64,000 nt of DNA. It comes from Klebsormidium nitens. Lineage: Eukaryota; Streptophyta; Klebsormidiophyceae; Klebsormidiales; Klebsormidiaceae. Below the pieces are notes generated by a model. The model was given only the letters and a program-made list of their open reading frames with translations. It was not told the DNA's origin and made no database searches. Below, piece after piece: positions 1 to 10,800 of this stretch. The stretch spans positions 1 to 64,000 of the forward strand of contig DF237027.1 of NCBI GenBank assembly GCA_000708835.1, in the 5' to 3' direction. Position 1 is the first letter of the stretch, and every line of letters begins with the position of its first letter. A program made the position numbers and the translations under genes.

Positions 1-823
1 AAGACTTCGGAACGCCACCTCTAATCTACCAACCAAACGCTATCCCGCAGAACCGGGACTAGCACCAAATCTACGACTCTAACTACTGGTGGTCTTCATC
101 GTCGCCGTCGACGCCTGAACGCCACCCAAATATCTTCTCGCTCGCCGGCCGCCGCGCGAAACTCCTTCCGCGCGCGCGCGGGCTCGCGTACAGCAGGGGA
201 TGACGAAGTGGCACCGTCCGCGAGGGGGTGACTCTTGGGCAGCACAGCGCATTAGTCAAAGGTTAGGATTTTTTGGTTGAGGTGTTCGATGTACCTATCT
301 TGTTTAATGTACCGTGGCGGCGTGGCCGTGTCAATGCATGACTGTTTTAGGGTTACGGTTTTAGGGTTTAGTGCCGCGGGCCTTCCCATGATTGCTACAG
401 TCTGGCATGCGTACGCGGGCGTCCAGATCGACGGTCACGAGGGCCCTCGGAGATCCAGTCGGAGTCCGGACTCGTCCGATCCGGCATCGATCGGAATCCG
501 GATTGACTGAGGGAACTTACGCGCCGGTGGCTGCGCCGCGGCGCCGTTCCGGGCGACCACTCTGACCGACAGTGCCAGCTATAGTATGATGGACCGGTGG
601 CCGGCAGTGACTATACCTAGTGCGGCCCGGGCCACCCGGCGCCACTGGCACGGGGGCCGCCACGCTTGTCTCCGATCCAATTATCACATGTACACTACCT
701 ATTCTTTGCCCTCTGGGCCGCTACACCGAAAGAAACCATCCCCGTCTCCGACTGGACCTCCGACTGGAAAGCAGACTCGCCTTTGTGTCCAAAATTTTTG
801 GTGAACAGATCTGAAACTTAAAG
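1..823. promoter_or_regulatory. 5' region upstream of the LRR-XKR-like gene
   Basis: No convincing coding exon is visible here. There is a CG-dinucleotide-rich stretch around 160-190. Near 344-374 two TTTAGGG-type motifs lie close together on the plus strand, resembling plant telo-box promoter elements. The next gene starts at 824, so this stretch probably holds its promoter and 5' UTR. No clear TATA box or transcription start can be assigned by eye. Confidence 0.4.
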
Positions 824-3800
824 ATGGCGTGCAACAATGTGCATCTTCTGTGTTTAGTTGCATTACATTTAACGTTGGTGTCGAAAGTTGGGACCTTCAC
901 CATCGAAGAGGTGCAGGGAGCCGTGCGTGGTACGGTTTTAGACCTCAGAGGCGGGGCCTTTCGGTATAGGCTGAGAGGTTCTATTCCCCCTGCTTTGGGG
1001 AGTCTCTCCAACCTCACGTATCTAGACCTATCCAACAATGTGCTCGACGGTATGGTTCCTCCCGAGCTTGGTCAGTTGTCCAAGCTGAGGTACTTGAATC
1101 TGTCGTCCAATTATTTTTCTGGGGTGATCCCACGGGAGCTCGGGGGGCTGAGCAGCCTCGCTTATCTGGACCTTTCCAACAACAAGCGCACCTCGATTAT
1201 CGGCCTGTTTAATGGTTTCAGTGGAGGGATCCCTGGAGACTTGTTCAAGCTGACGGGCCTCGTGCAGCTTTACCTGTCAAACAATGACCTCACCGGCGGC
1301 ATTCCATCAGAGGTAGGCACGTTGGGCCTTCTTCAGGAGTTCAATGTGTCTGACAACAAGCTTGAGGGCCCGATCCCTCCTTCCCTTGGGAACCTCCCCA
1401 ACCTGCGTGTTCTCGATCTTGAGAGCAATCTATTGGCCGGAGGGATCCCTCCTGCTCTGGGGCAGTCAAGTAATCTAAATGTTCTCAGGATATCGGGCAA
1501 TCGCCTGACGGGGGCCGTAGCACCTGAGCTTGGGAAGCTTAGCAACCTTCAACGGCTTTCTTTATATAATAACCGCCTGTCGGGTTCTATACCTCCTGCA
1601 CTTGGCAACCTTCAGAACCTGACAACACTTGACCTAGAGGGGAACCAGATAACTGGCTCTATTCCACCTGAGATTGGAAAGCTCAAGAAGCTCATTATAC
1701 TGAGGCTAGGTCACAATGCTTTGTCTGGTCCAATCCCTGCCGATCTTATAGGCCAGCTTCCAAGCTTGGCTGGTGCTTGGTTAGGGGGCAACAATTTCTC
1801 AGGTTCGATTCCCCCAGGCTTTGGTGGCCCACGCCTGTTTTGGCTTGACATCTCAAGCAACCGCTTGTCAGGGGAGTTGCCTGAGTTCTCTTACTGGCCC
1901 CCCGTATTGAATGTCTCCAACAACTGGCTTACTGGGCTGGTTCCAGCCATTCGTCTGCAGTCGTCCCTCTCATTGGACTTTTCATCGAACGCCTTCTCTG
2001 GGTTTACCAGCGCAACACCTGGAATAAGAACCTCTAATGGGTTTTTCGGTGGATTGTTGCCTGGCTGTCTTCTCCAGAGCCTCCTTTTAGAGAAGAACAA
2101 GCCCTTGCTTACCAGCAACTTGATGTTATCTGGGTGTCCAGTTCTGAAATCCTTTGGGGTCGACATTCCCCTACCAGTGTGGACACAGCAGCTTGCCCAA
2201 GTTGCCTACTTAAGAGTTGGAGAGAGTGACGGATTGGGCGCCACGAGGAAGACCCTGGACTTGGCATCAGCTCCTAGGAGGTGCCAGTATGTGGACTGGA
2301 CGGGGGGACGGCCAATACGTGATATTGTATTTTGGGATGCGTGCACGTCGGGCACTGGCTGCGTGGTGAACCTGATTGGGTCCGGTACAACAACTTTGAC
2401 GAGTGAGACGCGCCGCTTTGTTTGCCTTAATAAGGTCTCTGTCTTCCTCGAAGGGGATGCGCCTGTTCTTGCTTCAAAGTCCGATATTCTCGGCAACTAT
2501 GCATTTGGTGGCAATACAGACGCTATCTACATGAAAAATTCGTTCGGGACATACGACCTCGGCTCCAGCTCTTTTCTGGACGACATTGATCTAGGGCCAT
2601 TTGGACGGGCTTATATCGGGGTAGGGTTTACCGGTGCCAGGCGATCTGGTAACCTGTGCAGTAACCCCCAGTCAAAAAGAGTTATCCTGGTCGCCTTTTC
2701 CCTCTTTGCGGCCGTCCTTTTCGTGTCCACCCTGGGCATGTTGGCGGTGAGCCGATGGTGGCAACGTAGGGCTCCTACGCAAACCGCGACTTCTGGCTCC
2801 CCTGGAAGGAGGCGGCTGGTTGCGGTCATAGCTTATACCTGGGGAGTCATCAGTGTCGTTGTGCCGCTAGTGGATATTGCGACGGACATTCTTGTTCTGG
2901 CAGAGGTATGGGGCGCTTGGCCGATGTATGTGGTCCTCGCGTGCGTTCTAGCGCCACTGGCGGTTGCCGGGCTCGCCGTCGCAGAGGCTTGGGTTGTGTG
3001 GGGACGACCGAAAGTTGTTCACAGAGTCGGCTTCAAGTGGGTCTGGCTGGCGCCCCCGGCTGGAGAGTCTGCCTTGCACAGTCCAGGTCAGTCCTGGCGC
3101 TTATGGGACGTGGCGTGCACTGTTATGCTCTGGCCGCTTGCCACTGCCGGCGTTATTGTTCAAGACTTCTTGGCGGTGTTGGACAAGCTGGGTTTGCGAT
3201 TAACCCTGGATGGGCTCGTCGTCAGCTTTGAGGGCTACCAGGACTTCCGCATTTTGCTGGAGGTGCTGCTCGAGTCCTTTCCGCAGGTGAGTGTCAATTT
3301 TGAATCCAGAGTGTGTACAAGGCCGCAGTAACCTTGGAATAACCGCCTTGAGACGGGGCAGGTTAAAGATGGGGGTGCAAAATAAGTACGAGTGCGGAGC
3401 AGGCGTGTTTTCGACCCTTTTCGAGTTGCATTCTCATGCTAAGCTAACCCCCTTGGAACTGATGGGGCGAATCTGGGGGTTCCGTGTAGAACGGGAGCGG
3501 AGGCGGCATGTTTTGGGGTAGGAATTATTTGTAACTTTACCCTCCTTTTCCTGAAATCAATCGTTCTACTCCGCAGGCCATCTTTCAGACGGTGCTCTAC
3601 CGCCTCGGCAGCTCTCGCGCGACCAATATCTACGTCGACGACCGGATCTTTGCGCAGTCGATCGGCGCCTCCCTTGTGACCATCCTTATGCAGTATTGGG
3701 TTACCTTATGGGAGTCGCTCCAGGTCGGGGACATGCCCTGGGTCACTTTCTGGAGACGTGTCAGAACGCGGAGCCGCCCGGTGATTGTGGGGGCCCTTAC

Positions 3801-4363
3801 GGGAGCAGGGGAGGAAGTCGAGCTGTCAAACACCCTGGTGGAGAAGCCCGGGAATTTTGCCGACTGGGGCAGCGGTGAGCGGACGGCGCACACTGTGGCG
3901 CAGCCCGTCCACGAGGTGAGACGCAGTCGTTGCTGCACGCTATAACTCCTTCTACTAACCCCCTAATCTTAGTGAGAAACATACTGTAGTGTAGTCAGCC
4001 GGTTGGTGAGTGCAAACAGACTAGATTAGTTGACACTAAAACGATAAGGAGGTTGGTCGAGCAAAGAGCAGTGTATTGTGGGAGCTTTTACAGTGTCCTA
4101 ATGGGGCAGTTCAGAGTCCACGCGTAAGAGTGCAGCGTACTCTCCTCGACTCCCCACGGCTGGCTGTGCACAGTCCGCAAGGTTACAAGGCTCGGTCGGT
4201 TGCTTCTGTGGCAAACGTGCTGCATGTGCTTGTCCGTTGCAGCATCTTAAAATCACTAAACTTTCGCAATTGAACTGCACTTATTCCTTGTTTGACTTCG
4301 TTTCAGGTGGGCTCGGAGCCTTCCGTCCTTTTCCCCGCCAGCCCTTCAAGTGTCAAACTCTGA
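824..4363 (+). CDS. LRR ectodomain fused to XK-related (XKR)-like multipass membrane domain
   Basis: Three exons, 824-3286, 3577-3915 and 4307-4363, all joined in phase 0, give 952 residues. Residues 1-24 look like a signal peptide. About residues 50-380 are plant-type leucine-rich repeats (LxxLxxLxLxxNxLxGxIP). A cysteine-bearing region follows, then a transmembrane segment at about 618-640. The C-terminal third is multipass: a block at about 665-725 contains LVDIATDILVLAEVW, another hydrophobic segment lies near 764-787, and LLEVLLESFPQAIFQ spans the exon 1/2 junction. The D-x-x-TD-rich helix and the E-x-x-PQ-x-x-Q motif are typical of XK-related proteins, some of which are phospholipid scramblases. 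There is no kinase domain. I infer an extracellular LRR sensor joined to a scramblase-like or structural membrane module; activity is not shown. The last exon adds only 18 residues. Confidence 0.8.
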
Positions 4364-6533
4364 CCCATTTGGGGCTCCGTTGCTGGTCCGTTTATTTCCG
4401 GTGAGTCCTTTTGACACTTCTCATTGATGCTGAATCAGAAACTCGGCTTGGCTCGCATCGGCTTGCCTTCTCTCCAACTGTTGCTTGTTGAGTCGAGCGG
4501 GTCGGACAATGAATGTGTCCCTCTCTCGACAATGTCTCTTCAATTTCACTGGAGGCTTCTGCCTTTGAACGTGCTTCCGTCTAGGAATCTCTCGACCCTG
4601 GCAAGAAGGGAGAGACTCTTGTGCAACGTCGTCGATTCGAGCTCATTGCCGATCTGCCTGGCAGAGGGAGGCTTTTTGAACGACGTTTCCTCCACTCATC
4701 ATTGTCATGACGGACGAAAGTTGAGCTCTCCGTTCTTCTGTACAGTTGATGGTGCGTTCGAAGGGGCTTCGAAGCTGGGGTGGGCATGCTGCCCCTCATC
4801 CATGCTGTCTTTCTGTGTACTATATGCGACGATATTGGCCAACCAAGCCTCTCTCAGGGTCGCTTCTGCACCCTGATTCGGAGGACGCAGCTGATTACGG
4901 CTTGATATATACGAGCTTGATACGAGCTCCATCGCACTGCTTCTTTGTGATTTCTGTCCGCACTGCATGAGGTGCCAGGGGCAATCAAAGCGCCATAGAT
5001 TGCTGCCGTGAATTTTGAAGCTGCAGCTAGGACCAGTGCTTATGTGCAGTCTGAACGGCGATTCTTCCTTCTGGCAGGGATCCCCTCAAACTATCATGGG
5101 TTTGTCTTGAATTTCAAGCAGTGAGTATTTATTCAGGCGGACTACTAGGACCCGATGTAAGTACTCGAGTATTTTGCCAGTTGATAAGTTTGTGCGGCAA
5201 GCTGGTCCGTCCGGTCATAGTGTATCTTGAAGCTGTCGCGTGTGGATTTTGATTTCTTGTCTGCATCAGAGGTCTTGCAATAACACCCCTTTAATTCCAC
5301 CTGAATGTAAGACAACCCAAGAACGTTCGACTCGGACAGTGGCGGAGCTGGCAGCCAACATAACTGAGCCAGCCATTGAGAAGTTACAGTTCATTCATCC
5401 AAACCGCCACACGTTGGATTACAACTTTTATGGCTCGGTCATGCACGTGCTAGCTGGCAAGGCCGGTACAGCGCCAGTGAATGTCGATCATGCTGGTGCC
5501 GCAATATGATCGATTAGCAAACTAGCGCCTTGGCAAATTAGCGCCTTGGCAGTCGACTAGTCAGACGCTCTTGTTACATACTCGTAATGACGGTTGCATC
5601 ATACAGCACGCCAGCGCATCCGCGGCGGCTGCCAGCACTTGCATGTGCTAGCCTACTATAGCTGTGAATGATCTGCACCGACCGTGCTTTCAAGATTTGA
5701 CAATTTAGATTGAAAAGAGCTCTAACTTTTTCTATTTTCATGCCGTGGCCTGTGCACCTGGCATGGCACCTTCAAGCATGGTCCATTCACAGGCACAGTC
5801 CACATGCATGAGATTCAATTAGTGCTCGTACTCTAAATATACGGAACCTTTGCAATAAAAGCGGTGCACATGAAAATTGACAAGGGCTGCAGCTGGCGCC
5901 GCAGGAATAAGCCCCCACACCAATCTGAGAGCTCACTATGTCATTGGAGTGCGATGTAACGCATTACATATAAGGACCAATCACAGGAGCTGCTTGCAAC
6001 AATTGAACGTGATCTATTCCGTTATGTCATTCACTGGCAGAGTGCACGCTCATATCCTGTAGTGCGGCCCATTGCTTGCCTATAGCTCGCCAATCATGCA
6101 TATCTCGATGTGTATGTCAACCCACACAATCTGGCTAGGTACATCTATCTTCAAGTTGCTTCGAGCGCAGACTGAGAAGTGCTTTCTCGCACCCAATCTG
6201 TGGCATTCGTTTGGCATCACTTCAAGGACGCTCAAAGACACCACGGAGTTGCCAGACCTGCAACTGAACCCCGACAGATCAATCAATTCTATGTACACTT
6301 GCTGTACTAAACAAAGGTCAGCACTGTTCCACAGCTAGAATTCCACTATGCGCGCACTTGCCTTCCGGAGGATTGCATCAGGATGTCGAACAGAGATGCA
6401 CCTGGCCACCGAAACTGCATCGCAAGTTATCTCAACAATCCCTTCCAGTTCGGTAAAAGCAATCTGTGACCTTCTGAGATAAGAAACGTTGATCTAAAAC
6501 GTCGACCTTCTGCATTGAGAAATTTGATTCAAT
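4364..6533. other. Convergent 3' intergenic region
   Basis: This stretch lies between the ends of the LRR-XKR-like gene and the minus-strand gene at 6534. I find no exon with flanking splice sites and coding character. About 5500-6120 contains several CATGCATG-type words (5803-5810, 6093-6100), a texture also seen in other intergenic stretches of this window. It probably holds the two 3' UTRs and spacer. Confidence 0.4.
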
Positions 6534-7199
6534 TCAGACAGTCGACTTTGATCCCCAACTCCACCAGCTGCTCTGCTGCCTTTTCCCCACCTCAGCCTCC
6601 GGCCTTCCAGGCCCGGTGGACGAAAGCGCACCTTTCGTGTCACCACCAATCTTTGTATCCACGCCTCCCTCTTGACCCTGACTGCTCCTCGCCTCTATTC
6701 TTCTTTGAGCAATTGCCTTAACCTCATCATTCTGCTTCCTCCGCTGCGAACTACTCTCGACCACCTTCTGCATCGCCCCTGCCTTCTCCTTCTCAAGCGC
6801 CAACCGCTGCGCCTCTGTTGCCTTTGCGACCCACTCCGGTGTCGCACTGGTCCCACTCCCCCCTCTCATACGAGCCCCTGGCGTACCAGTCAGTGTCTCC
6901 CCATTCAACGCCGCCTTGTACCTATCCTCAAAGTCATCCTTCTGCTGAATCTCTTTTAGCAGCTGCCCTAACCTCTCCTTGTTAGCAGAGTTAACCAGAA
7001 CCGCGTCCTTTCGGCCGCGCTTCAGGAGCTCCTCTCGGAACTCATCTGTGTTGCGAGTTGTGGCCTTCTGCGTCAGATAAGCGAGCAGGCCGGCCGCGCC
7101 GACGGTGGTGGCTGTGAAGCCCCAGAAGAAAGCAGGGGACGCTTTTCCAAGTGCAACAATTCTGCGCCACGTTCTGGACTTGTCGAAGAGCGCGGCCAT
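6534..7199 (-). CDS. Small membrane-anchored protein of unknown function, single exon
   Basis: An uninterrupted 221-residue frame. Residues 1-20 are basic and polar (MAALFDKSRTWRRIVALGK); one hydrophobic helix follows at about 22-42 (FFWGFTATTVGAAGLLAYL). The remainder is charged, with a probable coiled coil at about 125-175 (EAQRLALEKEKAGAMQKVVE) and a Ser/Trp-rich end (SSWWSWGSKS). A short N-terminal anchor followed by a charged helical tail is common in inner-mitochondrial assembly factors of the CBP4/UQCC3 kind, but I see no family-specific motif, so that is only a possibility. It is the only intronless gene in the window. It starts head-to-head with the cap methyltransferase, about 0.7 kb away. 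The start is the first ATG of the frame, just before the hydrophobic helix. Confidence 0.7.
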   Translation of the reverse strand: MAALFDKSRTWRRIVALGKASPAFFWGFTATTVGAAGLLAYLTQKATTRNTDEFREELLKRGRKDAVLVNSANKERLGQLLKEIQQKDDFEDRYKAALNGETLTGTPGARMRGGSGTSATPEWVAKATEAQRLALEKEKAGAMQKVVESSSQRRKQNDEVKAIAQRRIEARSSQGQEGGVDTKIGGDTKGALSSTGPGRPEAEVGKRQQSSWWSWGSKSTV

Positions 7200-7893
7200 C
7201 TTGAATCTTCTTGGTCAGCTGCTCTGCTTTCAAGCAGGCCGCTCCTCTTTGCCAGAAGTCAAAAAGTATGAGAGTATAGCCAGGTATGTTCCTTTTCCGC
7301 ACCAGCTCTTGAGTCTCTGACTTTTGATCGTCAAAAGCAGCAACTTCAAGTTCAAGCTCCGGCCCCGGGTTCAGATCTCAGCAGATAGTAACATCAGGCA
7401 GAGTAAAGCGGTTAAGAAAACGGGTTCTGCAAGTCGCTAACGACGTTGATCCGGCGGCGGCATTTTCCGCCGGGGACGATTTGAGATGCTGAAGAATCTT
7501 GGCGGTTTTCTCTCGCAGGCCGGTTGTAATGCCGTCTTTGCAGACACAGTGTACTAGTCTGGCAGTTAGCACATCAAACTCAATTTTGTGAGGGCATTTC
7601 AGGCAGAGCTCGACATTGCAATCAGGAAAATTGAAAGGGGCAGGAAAGTTTCTGCAAAGGGCGCCAGCTTCTGGTTCTGGGTTCTGGGTTCCGGGTTCTG
7701 GGTTCTGGGCCATGTAGCCTCTCGCAGATGTTTTCTTTGCTGTTCAAAGGAGCTAGTCCCAGGTTCTGACTCTGTCGTCTTTGCTGGGCGGGCTCTATAG
7801 AAAGAAGCCGCACCTAGGTCCTCTTGACCAGTACAGTATATAATCAGATATAAGGAACATCTTAGAAACCGAGCTAGGCAGCTGCCATTGGGC
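7200..7893. promoter_or_regulatory. Shared divergent promoter region
   Basis: This 0.7 kb separates the starts of the minus-strand small membrane protein and the plus-strand cap methyltransferase, so both promoters should lie here. It contains a 7-bp tandem repeat at 7671-7710. No exon is recognisable; open frames here are short and lack coding features. Confidence 0.5.
7671..7710. repeat. Short tandem repeat, 7-bp unit GGTTCTG
   Basis: About five consecutive copies of GGTTCTG, one reading GGTTCCG, lie inside the shared promoter region. The unit differs from the plant-type telomere unit TTTAGGG. Confidence 0.8.
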
Positions 7894-10800
7894 ATGGCTA
7901 TTCAGGTTGATCCTGCACTGGTGGCAGATCATTACAGCAGGCGGGAAAATCAGACCAGGGAAGACCGAGAGGCCAGCCCCATCATCCACCTCAAGAAGCT
8001 CAATAACTGGGTGAGCGCCACCAGCCACTTGCAATTTTGCAAGCGCCTCATTCTGAAATAGACCAGGGCCTGAAACAGATTGATGAGCTGCAGGCTTGCA
8101 TCAATATGCGAGTCAGACAATGAACTGGTGAAAGTATCCAGAATGCAGCCAAATGCTGGGACGCAAGGGTTAAGGGCAGCTGACAGGCTTACGAAGCGTC
8201 ACACTCGTAACCATCCCCACTCTAGTTGCAATTGCTATGCTACCACTGGTGATAAAAAGGTAACGAATCGATTGGTGTTCTTGGTAAGCCCATTGTTTCG
8301 AGCTTTGATGGTCAGCATGGATCTCAAGGCACAATTTTTTTAGTTGGTGTACTCTGTGCCTGCTGTAAACAAAGTAAAAGCTTCCTAGCTCCATTCTGTT
8401 GCTTCACGAGAGAGTGTCGCTAATCTATGGATCTCAGGCCTCCTTGAATCCAGCTCCAGGCTCTCCATCAAGCGACCTGTATTCGAGCCCTACGGATGAA
8501 CTACAAATGGCCCAACTCTGCTGCCAAACGCATGGACTTTCTAACACTCTTCAATCCAGTATCGTTATCCATCTCATGCTGCCTTTCTATCTTAGTTCAT
8601 GTTGTATAACGAAGTATAGGTGATTCCCTGCCCCACAACGGTCCTTTCAAGGGGGCGCACTAAGAAGCAACAATTTCCACAGGAGAGGTGGTTAAGATGC
8701 AAACCTCCTGGAATGAGTAGGGAATAACCTTCTTCTGGTACAGGTTAAGAGTGTCCTCATCCGCATCTACGCCCAGGCGGGTGACCGGGTCCTCGACCTG
8801 GCGTGTGGGAAGGGGGGCGATCTTGTAAAGTGGGACAAGGCGCGCATCTCGCACTATGTGGGAGTGGACATTGCAAAAGGGTCGGTGAGTTGCCGATTAA
8901 TTACTGCTGTTTGCGTCAACCTTGGCACCCGAGCTTGGATTGGAACGCGCGTTCCTCAAACACGACATGCAATGTCGGTTCTGATGTTCCTCGAGTTACC
9001 CCCCGGGAAGGACTTTGGATGTCGATGTCAAACACTGGTCACCAAGAGTTCGGTCAGTCGAACTACAGTTGTTTCGTTAAGACGGCATGTCTATCAAGGA
9101 TCAAGGACCAAATTCGGCCGATCTGTGATCGAAAACCGCGCGTTTCAAATGAGATTGGGTGCCAAGTTGACGCAAACAGCAGTACTTTTCTCGCGTGATG
9201 GCTGGAGCAAAACGATGTTGTTTACTATGTGTTGAACCTGATATGAAGCCCCCAAAAGGCTTATGGGGGTTACGATTGTTGACAACGTAAGCGGCTCGAA
9301 GGTCAGCCCAATAAGAGTAGTTTTCAAGAATGTTTCGAGTAGGTTCTTGTAGAATAATGGATGAAAGTGTCCACTTTTTCGACTGTCAACATCGACCGGA
9401 GTCCTGGGGAGACTGTACCATGCGGGGCGTCAACAAATTGCATGAACCACAGAGAAAGAAGACAGAAGGCTGGAGCCGTCATCAAAAAGGATAACACGAA
9501 AGCGCAGATAGCAAAAAACGAGAGGAGAGGTAGAACAGGAGTAGACTGAAAAGACGGGAACAAACTTACAGCACGTAATCTCCATGATCGCAGGTGGAGG
9601 ACGCCCGTCTTCGGTATGAGGGGGTAGGATCGAATGGCAGGGGACTCCCATATCACTTTTCTGCCCGCCTGTTGTGTGCGGACTGCTGGAAGGTATGAAG
9701 CACGATAAGTGAACCAACAAAAGAGACGTCTCTGCGTCATCGTTTACAACTCTCTTGAATCGAGCTTTCAAGATCCATTTACTCCCCTTGTTTTGGTTAG
9801 ATTGATTGCGACCCGTACTCTTACATCCTTAGACTCTGTGCGAACGTTACAAAGCCAATGTAGTCGAGAGTAGCTTTTCAAGCCGTCCATTAGTAGGCAC
9901 TTTTCTTCTTCGAAGCTCGGAACTGCGGCCTGTTGGTGCAAATTGCCTTTGCTGGAGATGTCTTCTGGTGAAGTGCAGGTTTCGTTAGAAGAGCCGCTCA
10001 AAGATGATGCACCATTTGACATCATCAGCTGTCAGGTGAGTAAACCGGTCTTCTTTACTTTTCTAGCTTTATCTTTAGATATTTGACCATGTGCTTCGCA
10101 TCCACCTTGTTCCCAGATCTCAGAAGTGGGAGGAGACAGGTACCATCCTTGCTTCGCTACGATGACGGCTGGCTCTTGAATGACTGTTACAGAATTCATC
10201 TTACTTGAGCAGAGGCGTCAGCCATTCAAGCTATTGTATTGCCATCAGTATGGGAGCCGTTGCAAGTAAGACCCTGTTTATCGTCCACCTTTCTCAACTT
10301 GGCCGTTATTCTGTGCTTGTCTTGACATGGAGTTTGCGAGGGGTTCATACCAGTTGTGATAGTATAGTACACAAAAGATTTGCACCCGCCTTCACTCACT
10401 AACATTCATCGAGCGGCAACGTCCGTGCTAAAACGTGTGCCATCTCGCTTCGGAAAAGGATTGCCCTGCTTCATAAGTTCGTGTCGTCAACTTGAAGGTT
10501 CCATATTCTTGTCTAAGTGTCACTCGAGCAGGCTTGTTGCCCGTCCCTCTGTCCTTTGCATGTCTCTAGTTGAGGCCACCCATCCAGTCTATGTACTGAA
10601 CACTGTCACCCGATGCCTAATCTACCAGGGTGTCAAGTCCTTCCCAGTGCCTCCGCAGCTGTTTGCCCTACACTACTCCTTCAGCGAAGAGGCCCGAGCT
10701 CAGTTCAGAAGACACTAGGGGAATCTTTCACCCCATGCCTGAAGATTTCTGGTGTCAATTCCTCCGTAGTGCCTCCACTGCAGTTCGCCCTACACTACTC

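Noticed and set aside
9324-9740. Minus-strand 138-codon frame within the cap methyltransferase gene
   Set aside because: It overlaps the antisense of the supported exon 9594-9692 and shows no domain or splice signals.
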